Below are positions 7,539 to 11,878 of a DNA stretch of 11,878 nt, one piece after another; the first letter of the stretch is position 1, and the number at the start of each line of letters is the position of its first letter. A program made the translations under genes and the position numbers. The stretch is from JANFXS01 sp022791155 (GTDB taxonomy: Bacteria > Bacillota > Clostridia > Lachnospirales > Anaerotignaceae): NCBI GenBank assembly GCA_949743895.1, contig CATJUX010000037.1:1-11878 (forward strand). Direction: 5' to 3'. The notes below the pieces were generated by a model, which was not told the DNA's origin, made no database searches, and saw nothing but the letters and a program-made list of their open reading frames with translations.

Positions 7539-8822
7539 TTGGACTTAAAAGGTTTTGCATTAGAAAATTTTGGGATAAGTGAAAAAGTTTGGAATTATGC
7601 TGAAAAAACAGAGAAAAAAATTCAACATATGTTTAATGAGATAGATAAAATCACTGAATATAATCAATTCAAAGTTTTGGCTGCCATGCAGAAAAACAAG
7701 CTGAGTGACACTCACTTTGCGGCAACAACCGGCTATGGATATAACGATCTTGGCCGTGATACACTTGAGTGTGTGTATGCTGATATATTTAATGCAGAAA
7801 CAAGCCTTGTTCGTCCACAGATTATCTCCGGGACACATGCTTTAACCGTTGCTTTGTCAGGCAATCTGCGCCCTGGTGATGAAATTCTTTCTCCTGTTGG
7901 AATTCCTTATGACACACTTCAAGGCGTTATAGGCATAAGGAAGGAGAGGGGAGCATTAAGTGAATATGGGATAACATATAAACAAGTCGATTTGCTTCCT
8001 GACGGAAATTTTGATTTTGATAATATTGAAAAAGCTATAAACAAAAAAACGAAGCTTATCACTATACAACGTTCAAAAGGATATGAATATAGACATTCTC
8101 TTACAGTTGATGAAATTGGAAGTTTGATCAAATTCATCAAAAACATTGATAAAAACATCATTTGTATGGTTGACAATTGCTATGGTGAATTTGTTGAAGT
8201 TGTTGAACCAACAGATGTTGGAGCAGACATTGTTGTTGGTTCCCTTATAAAGAACCCCGGCGGCGGGTTGGCGCCTATTGGAGGATATATAGCCGGAAAA
8301 GAAGAATATGTTGAAAACGCTGCTGTCAGACTGACTTCACCTGGACTTGGCAAAGAAGTTGGGGCAACATTAGGAATAACTCCATCTCTGTTTCAAGGGT
8401 TATTTGTTTCTCCACAAGTTGTTGGAGGAAGCGTTAAAGGAGCTGTTTTTCTTTCGGCCTTGTTTGATGGCCTCGGATTTGAAACGCTTCCTTCCGTTAA
8501 TGAGAAACGTGCAGACATTGTTCAATGCATAAAAATGAGAAGTGCCGAAAATGTCAAGGCATTCTGTTGTGGAATACAAAAAGGTGCTCCTGTTGACAGT
8601 TTTGTAAAGCCTGAACCATGGGACATGCCGGGATATGATTGTGAAGTTATCATGGCTGCTGGAGCTTTCATTCAAGGTTCATCAATTGAACTCAGCGCTG
8701 ATGCACCAATGAAACCTCCATATAATGTATTCTTTCAAGGCGGGCTTAATTGGCACCATGCCAAAATTGGAATTATGATAGGGCTGGAGTCAATGGTGAA
8801 ACAAAGACTTGTTACTATATGA
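7539..8822 (+). CDS. PLP-dependent methionine gamma-lyase family protein (YnbB-like, 'aluminium resistance' family)
   Basis: A fold-type I PLP enzyme of about 427 residues, related to the Met_gamma_lyase family (YnbB in Bacillus, often named aluminium resistance protein). The central part shows the family signature GTHALTVALSGNLRPGDE, then D-N-C-Y-G-E-F around the aspartate that contacts the PLP nitrogen. SLIKNPGG follows, where K238 should form the Schiff base with PLP. Late motifs include PYNVFFQGGLNWHHAKIG. The true substrate is not established for the family; a carbon-sulfur lyase reaction is inferred only from cystathionine and methionine gamma-lyase relatives. Start is TTG 7539, or TTG 7530 for three more residues. 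It lies 12 bases after miaA, matching the frequent Firmicute order miaA-hfq-ynbB but without hfq. No terminator is evident after its stop. Confidence 0.9.
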   Translation: MDLKGFALENFGISEKVWNYAEKTEKKIQHMFNEIDKITEYNQFKVLAAMQKNKLSDTHFAATTGYGYNDLGRDTLECVYADIFNAETSLVRPQIISGTHALTVALSGNLRPGDEILSPVGIPYDTLQGVIGIRKERGALSEYGITYKQVDLLPDGNFDFDNIEKAINKKTKLITIQRSKGYEYRHSLTVDEIGSLIKFIKNIDKNIICMVDNCYGEFVEVVEPTDVGADIVVGSLIKNPGGGLAPIGGYIAGKEEYVENAAVRLTSPGLGKEVGATLGITPSLFQGLFVSPQVVGGSVKGAVFLSALFDGLGFETLPSVNEKRADIVQCIKMRSAENVKAFCCGIQKGAPVDSFVKPEPWDMPGYDCEVIMAAGAFIQGSSIELSADAPMKPPYNVFFQGGLNWHHAKIGIMIGLESMVKQRLVTI

Positions 8823-8837
8823 TAAATATGATAAAAT
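8809..8837 (+). promoter_or_regulatory. Candidate sigma-A promoter for the D,D-carboxypeptidase gene
   Basis: TTGTTA at 8809-8814, a 17-base spacer, then TAAAAT at 8832-8837 preceded by TG (8829-8830), giving an extended -10. Transcription would start near 8844, about 42 bases before the ATG at 8886. The -35 overlaps the end of the upstream gene. A perfect TATAAT at 8867-8872 lies too close to the start codon and has no -35 at proper spacing. Confidence 0.45.
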
Positions 8838-8885
8838 ATTCATGAAAATTTTGAAAATTGTTAATATATAATGGGAGATCCTGAA

Positions 8886-10310
8886 ATGAAAACACAAAAA
8901 CGAAAAAATATACTTTTATTATTTTTATGTATTATGCTAATTATGCAAAATGTTGTATATGCAGCTGAAGCTCCGCATATAAACGCCGAATCAGCAATAT
9001 TGATTGAAAAATCAACTCAAAAGATTCTGTTTGAAAAAAATTCTGACAAAAGAATGTATCCTGCAAGCATGACAAAATTGTTGACAGCTATAATCGCCCT
9101 TGATAATTTCTCGCCAGATGATGTCATCGTTGTTGGAAATGAAATTAACGAAGTTTCGTGGGATTCAAGCAAGGCCGGTCACATCAGGGGAGAGTCGATA
9201 ACAGTTGAAAACCTTGTAAGGGGATTGATAATACCAAGTGGAAACGACACAGCAGAAGTGATTTCTTCAGCTGTTGTGAAAAAATTGCGCGATGACAACA
9301 CACTAAGTCCTAAAGAATGCGATTTAATATTTTCAGAAATCATGAACAAAAAAGCAGAAGAAATTGGCTGTTTAGATACACATTTTTCAAATCCTCATGG
9401 TTATCATGATAATAATCATTATACAACAGCTTACGATATGACAAAAATCGCAACAGAAGCCATGAAATATGACGTTTTGAAAAAAATATGCTCTGAAAAA
9501 AATTTTTCTGGAAATAGCATGGGTGACAAAGATACAACAGGCCTTAGGACAAACAATTATAACTGGAGCAGTCATAACTTGCTGATCACAAATGGAGAAT
9601 ATGCATATCCATATGCAAACGGACTTAAAACAGGATTTACAGATGAAGCAGGGGATTGTGTTGCTGCCTCAGCTGAAAAAGATGGAATAGAACTTATAGC
9701 CATAATTTTTAATTCCGAAGATCCAAGCCGCTGGACTGATGCAGCCGACTTATTCAATTATGGATTTGACAATTACAATTTTTTTACAATAGCAGAAAAC
9801 AATTCTGTTGTTTCGGAAGTTCCTTTGCACAATCATAACAAATCAAACGGAGATACAATTAATTTAATTATAAAAGAGGACATTACAAAATTTCTTGACA
9901 GAGAAACTTTAGGAGCTATAGAAGTTGACGTTGAAATTACAAACAGCGATTATATTTTTGAAAACAAAGATAGTGAAAATGATTTAGAAACATCCGTTTT
10001 TATAAAAGCCCCAATTGAAGAAGGGACTGAATTGGGAACAGCTTACTACAGGCATAATGGTGAAATTTTAGCGCAAACGCCTGTATATGCTGAAAGAACT
10101 GTTGAAGAAGCAACTTTCTTAGAAACCGTTCTTTACACACTTGAAGATATAGCTGATGACTTACTAACGAAAGAAGGTATTATTAAAGCTGTTATTGGCA
10201 TTGTTTCATTAATCGTTTTGATAGCAATAATCAAAATAATTTCTTCGAAAAAAAGACGTAAAAGAACAGTTTATAAGTTCAAAACAAACAACAGAAAAAG
10301 AAAGTTTTAA
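8886..10310 (+). CDS. D-alanyl-D-alanine carboxypeptidase (peptidase S11, PBP5/DacF type)
   Basis: Low-molecular-weight penicillin-binding protein that removes the terminal D-Ala from peptidoglycan pentapeptides outside the cell. The 474-residue precursor starts with a signal peptide: basic KTQKRK, a hydrophobic run, and likely cleavage after VYA near residue 26. All three active-site motifs are present: S61-M-T-K64 (nucleophile and general base), S118-G-N120, and K248-T-G250. A PBP5 C-terminal beta domain spans roughly 295-405. A predicted transmembrane helix at about 433-452 is followed by a strongly basic tail of some 20 residues, so the enzyme is anchored by a true membrane span rather than the amphipathic helix of E. 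coli PBP5. ATG 8886 is chosen because GGGAG (8873-8877) lies eight bases upstream; ATG 8871 lacks such a site. It could be a DacA or DacF paralogue; which one is unclear. Confidence 0.95.
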   Translation: MKTQKRKNILLLFLCIMLIMQNVVYAAEAPHINAESAILIEKSTQKILFEKNSDKRMYPASMTKLLTAIIALDNFSPDDVIVVGNEINEVSWDSSKAGHIRGESITVENLVRGLIIPSGNDTAEVISSAVVKKLRDDNTLSPKECDLIFSEIMNKKAEEIGCLDTHFSNPHGYHDNNHYTTAYDMTKIATEAMKYDVLKKICSEKNFSGNSMGDKDTTGLRTNNYNWSSHNLLITNGEYAYPYANGLKTGFTDEAGDCVAASAEKDGIELIAIIFNSEDPSRWTDAADLFNYGFDNYNFFTIAENNSVVSEVPLHNHNKSNGDTINLIIKEDITKFLDRETLGAIEVDVEITNSDYIFENKDSENDLETSVFIKAPIEEGTELGTAYYRHNGEILAQTPVYAERTVEEATFLETVLYTLEDIADDLLTKEGIIKAVIGIVSLIVLIAIIKIISSKKRRKRTVYKFKTNNRKRKF

Positions 10311-10324
10311 ATAAATTATAAAGG

Positions 10325-10356
10325 CAAACGAGAATGATAAAATTCTCGTTTGTTTT
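10325..10356 (+). terminator. Intrinsic terminator after the D,D-carboxypeptidase gene
   Basis: A perfect 11-bp stem pairs CAAACGAGAAT (10325-10335) with ATTCTCGTTTG (10342-10352) around a six-base GATAAA loop, followed by TTTT at 10353-10356. It lies 14 bases after the stop codon. The stem is only moderately GC-rich and the U-tract is short, but position and perfect pairing make it a convincing terminator. Confidence 0.8.
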
Positions 10357-10360
10357 AATC

Positions 10361-10408
10361 TATATATAACTATTCGCAAAACACAACTTTTACGAATAGT
10401 TATATATA
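10361..10408. repeat. Long near-perfect palindrome (16-bp arms, extended hairpin)
   Basis: The arm at 10361-10376 (TATATATAACTATTCG) is exactly complementary to 10393-10408. Inside, after one C-A mismatch, AAAA (10378-10381) pairs with TTTT (10388-10391) around a six-base CACAAC loop. The whole forms one hairpin of about 20 bp. It is AT-rich and has no strong U-tract directly after it on either strand. It could assist bidirectional termination, stabilise RNA ends, or be a small dispersed repeat; copy number elsewhere is unknown. Confidence 0.75.
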
Positions 10409-10436
10409 TTTACATAATATATTTATAGTAAACTAA

Positions 10437-10473
10437 ATAAATCCCCGCATATTCATATCACACAGGGATTTAT
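10437..10473 (-). terminator. Probable terminator for the minus-strand amidase gene
   Basis: ATAAATCCC (10437-10445) pairs exactly with GGGATTTAT (10465-10473) around a 19-base loop. Read on the minus strand it lies just past the amidase stop and is followed by an imperfect T-rich stretch (ATTTATTTAGTTT). The large loop and broken U-tract make it weaker than the plus-strand terminator; it may work together with the adjacent palindrome. Confidence 0.5.
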
Positions 10474-10487
10474 CATATATTCAATAA

Positions 10488-11069
10488 TTAAAACAAATTA
10501 TATGTTACAAAACTATCTTCATCTATAACTGGTGCAACAAATGGAACTCCAAAATATTCTGCAATTGATAAAGCAATTGCTTCTCCAATTCTGTTTATAT
10601 TATTTTTAATCCATTCTTCGTCCTGAGGATTATCATGATAAGCAACTTCAATGAGCGCTGCTGGGGCCGCTGTTCTTCTTATCTCAGCCAACGTCGTTGT
10701 CGGAATAATTTCAACTTCGTTCGGATCGGGATATATATTTTTAAAGTTATTTTGCAAAATTTTTGCAAACTCATTCCCATAATAGCTATTGGGACTATAA
10801 TATATATCTGTCCCCCTAAGCTGTCCGGCCAAATTTTCTGGAGCAGCATTGCTATGGATAGCTACATGGAGATCATAATTACCCATATTGGATTCGGATA
10901 TTGCTTCTCTAAGAGATCTATTCGGATCGTTGCGTCCAAAATCTATGCCGCTTGCTATTAAATAAGGTTCAACAGCATCTGCCACTAAATTCATATATTC
11001 TTCCTCTGTTCCGCTTGTAAAGTATGGATTATATTCCTGTACTGACGGGCTTAAATATACTCTGGGCAT
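10488..11069 (-). CDS. Amidase_3-like N-acetylmuramoyl-L-alanine amidase, variant active site
   Basis: A 193-residue single-domain protein related to zinc amidases that cut the bond between MurNAc and the stem peptide. Recognisable parts are the first strand VYLSPS (4-9), E22-E24 near the second zinc-ligand position, the NRSLREAISESN segment, HSNA with H72 (third ligand), TTLAEIRRT, and ALIEVAYHDN with the catalytic-type E141. The usual DPGHGG motif, whose histidine is the first zinc ligand, reads SPSVQE here. I see no signal peptide, membrane span or wall-binding repeat, so it may stay in the cytoplasm, leave by lysis or another route, or act in recycling. GGTG and AAGG precede the ATG at 11069 at 5 and 11 bases. 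It lies 26 bases downstream of the phosphatase gene and is likely cotranscribed. The family is fairly sure; activity is uncertain. Confidence 0.82.
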   Translation of the reverse strand: MPRVYLSPSVQEYNPYFTSGTEEEYMNLVADAVEPYLIASGIDFGRNDPNRSLREAISESNMGNYDLHVAIHSNAAPENLAGQLRGTDIYYSPNSYYGNEFAKILQNNFKNIYPDPNEVEIIPTTTLAEIRRTAAPAALIEVAYHDNPQDEEWIKNNINRIGEAIALSIAEYFGVPFVAPVIDEDSFVTYNLF

Positions 11070-11095
11070 TGTTACACCATCCTTATATAAAATTA

Positions 11096-11626
11096 TTATA
11101 TTTTATGCTTCAGAATTTTATTTGCCACTATAATTGTTAAATTTGCAGTTGCAATTCCGAATATAGCACCACATATAACATCCCTTGGAAAATGCACATA
11201 TAAATATAGCCTCGAAAAGCCTATCATTGAGGCCAATAAAATTGCTGATATACCCAATGCTTTTTCTCTATTCTTGAATATAATCCATGCAGCTGAAAAT
11301 GAGCTCATTGTGTGGCCTGATGGAAAAGAAAAACTCTTTGGCGTATCTATTAAATTGACCATATTTTCTGGAGCTAAGGGGCGCGGCCTAACAAATATAT
11401 TTTTTAAAAATAAGTTTCCTATAACAGATGAAAGTGTCAATGAAATCAAAATCAAAATTCCAGTTTTTATATCTTTTTTTATAATTATAAAATAAGCTGA
11501 AAACATAATCCAAATCAAACCAAAATTTCCAATTTTTGTTAAATTTATAAATAAAAAATCAAAAGCCTTGTTTTTAAATATATTGTGTATAAATTCCAAA
11601 ATACACAAGTCTAAATAAGTTATCAC
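11096..11626 (-). CDS. PAP2-family membrane phosphatase (undecaprenyl-diphosphatase/PgpB-like)
   Basis: A polytopic membrane protein of 176 residues with all three acid-phosphatase signatures: K75-x6-R82-P83, P102-S-G-H105, and S138-R-x5-H145-x3-D149. H145 is the expected nucleophile and H105 the proton donor. Hydrophobic stretches near 33-50, 54-73, 108-117, 123-140 and 150-170 fit the usual PAP2 topology with the active site on the outer face. Relatives dephosphorylate undecaprenyl diphosphate, phosphatidylglycerol phosphate or other lipid phosphates. The amidase downstream and the nearby carboxypeptidase suggest a role in wall-lipid carrier recycling, but the substrate cannot be read from sequence. 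The start is GTG at 11626 with AAAGGGG nine bases upstream; no better ATG precedes the first conserved helix. Confidence 0.9.
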   Translation of the reverse strand: MITYLDLCILEFIHNIFKNKAFDFLFINLTKIGNFGLIWIMFSAYFIIIKKDIKTGILILISLTLSSVIGNLFLKNIFVRPRPLAPENMVNLIDTPKSFSFPSGHTMSSFSAAWIIFKNREKALGISAILLASMIGFSRLYLYVHFPRDVICGAIFGIATANLTIIVANKILKHKI

Positions 11627-11664
11627 AATAACTTTCCCCTTTCAAAAAGTTAGTTAAAGTTTTG

Positions 11665-11692
11665 ATATTAAATTTTATGTTTTTGTAACCAA
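11665..11692 (-). promoter_or_regulatory. Weak candidate promoter for the phosphatase-amidase unit
   Basis: On the minus strand, TTGGTT (11692-11687) and TAATAT (11670-11665) are separated by 16 bases, about 40 bases before the GTG start. The region is so AT-rich (roughly 16% GC by hand count over 11641-11720) that chance matches are likely. Confidence 0.3.
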
Positions 11693-11710
11693 TTTTAATC
11701 ATATTTGAGT

Positions 11711-11842
11711 TTAAAAATGTCTATCGGAATGCCCTTTCATCGCCTTGCCTTTTGCGCGTGTATTGTGAGGAAGCGCTGTTCTGAATTCAATACTGAGAGC
11801 TTCAAGTATACTTGGGAGCTTCAGCAGCTCATCTTTTTTCAT
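11711..11842 (-). CDS. Small 43-residue ORF of unknown function in a GC-shifted segment
   Basis: I do not recognise this product. The ORF encodes 43 residues beginning MKKDELLKLPSILEALSIEF, a likely amphipathic helix rich in leucine. It ends in a basic, histidine-containing part with H26, H38, H42, the run RAKGKAMKG and a final DRHF. An in-frame TAG lies two codons before the ATG, so it is not a longer gene open to the left. Its ATG overlaps the TGA of another minus-strand frame as ATGA, a typical sign of translational coupling. The ribosome binding site is poor (AGGA lies directly against the ATG). Codon choice (CTG, CTC, GCG, CGC, GGC) differs from the AT-ending codons of the neighbours. 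It may be an accessory gene or 3' remnant of a mobile element; it may also not be expressed. Confidence 0.5.
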   Translation of the reverse strand: MKKDELLKLPSILEALSIEFRTALPHNTRAKGKAMKGHSDRHF

Positions 11843-11878
11843 TTCCTAAAGCTGCTTCCGCTTTCATCACGCCATGTG
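11829..11878 (-). CDS. Partial 3' end of an unidentified minus-strand gene (frame ambiguous)
   Basis: Two minus-strand frames are open from the window edge and I cannot decide between them. One ends TWRDESGSSFRK with its TGA at 11839-11841, overlapping the downstream small ORF as ATGA. The other ends HGVMKAEAALGNEKR with its TGA at 11829-11831. The ATGA junction favours the first. Only 12-15 residues are visible, too few to name a family. Confidence 0.35.
   Translation of the reverse strand, partial: HGVMKAEAALGNEKR

Larger units (their letters stand above)
10311..10487. other. Intergenic region between convergent genes with three hairpins
   Basis: The spacer between the carboxypeptidase gene (+) and the amidase gene (-) has no coding sequence that I can support. 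It holds, in order, a plus-strand terminator, a long AT-rich palindrome and a shorter stem that probably ends minus-strand transcription. Each is listed separately. Confidence 0.8.

Noticed and set aside
8867..8872. Perfect TATAAT just before the carboxypeptidase gene
   Set aside because: No -35 box lies at proper spacing, and transcription would start only about seven bases before the ATG, leaving out the ribosome binding site.
10635..10961. A 108-residue plus-strand open frame opposite the amidase gene
   Set aside because: The minus-strand frame has family motifs and a ribosome binding site; the plus-strand frame has neither.
11274..11495. A 73-residue plus-strand open frame opposite the PAP2 phosphatase gene
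   Set aside because: It is antisense to the PSGH and KxxxxxxRP motif region of a clear membrane phosphatase.
11803..11814. 12-base palindrome CAAGTATACTTG flanked by two copies of GAGCTTCA
   Set aside because: It falls inside the coding frame of the small ORF, in a leucine-rich helix with repeated codons, and is too short to claim as an operator or recombination site without other copies.

Overview
The window is a low-GC, AT-rich bacterial chromosome segment. Gene content, gene order and strong AAGGAGG-type ribosome binding sites point to a Firmicute, most likely an anaerobic member of the Clostridia. The species cannot be told from the sequence. Almost all of it reads as ordinary core genome; I found no CRISPR array, rRNA or tRNA, and no complete mobile element.

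Bases 146-8822 (+) hold one tight gene string behind a good sigma-A promoter: miaB, a YlbF/YmcA-family gene, mutS, mutL, miaA and a PLP-dependent 'methionine gamma-lyase family' gene. Gaps are 14 bases or fewer and the first junction is an ATGA overlap, so it is probably one operon. It joins two functions. MutS and MutL give methyl-independent mismatch repair, MutL carrying the endonuclease motif. MiaA and MiaB make the ms2i6A37 tRNA modification in two successive steps. The YlbF-family protein has a four-cysteine tail. The gene hfq, often found just after miaA, is absent from that position.

Bases 8809-10310 (+) hold a secreted, membrane-anchored D-alanyl-D-alanine carboxypeptidase with its own likely promoter, ending at a clear intrinsic terminator. 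Bases 10311-10487 separate convergent genes and contain three hairpins, one of them an unusually long near-perfect palindrome.

Bases 10488-11626 (-) hold a likely two-gene unit: a PAP2-family membrane phosphatase followed by a small Amidase_3-like protein that lacks the usual first zinc-binding histidine. With the carboxypeptidase, this makes the right half a cell-envelope neighbourhood.

The last ~160 bases differ sharply: about 46% GC by hand count, against about 16% in the 80 bases just before. They encode a 43-residue minus-strand ORF whose start overlaps the end of another ORF running off the window. This looks like the edge of a different, perhaps acquired, segment and is the least explained part of the window.
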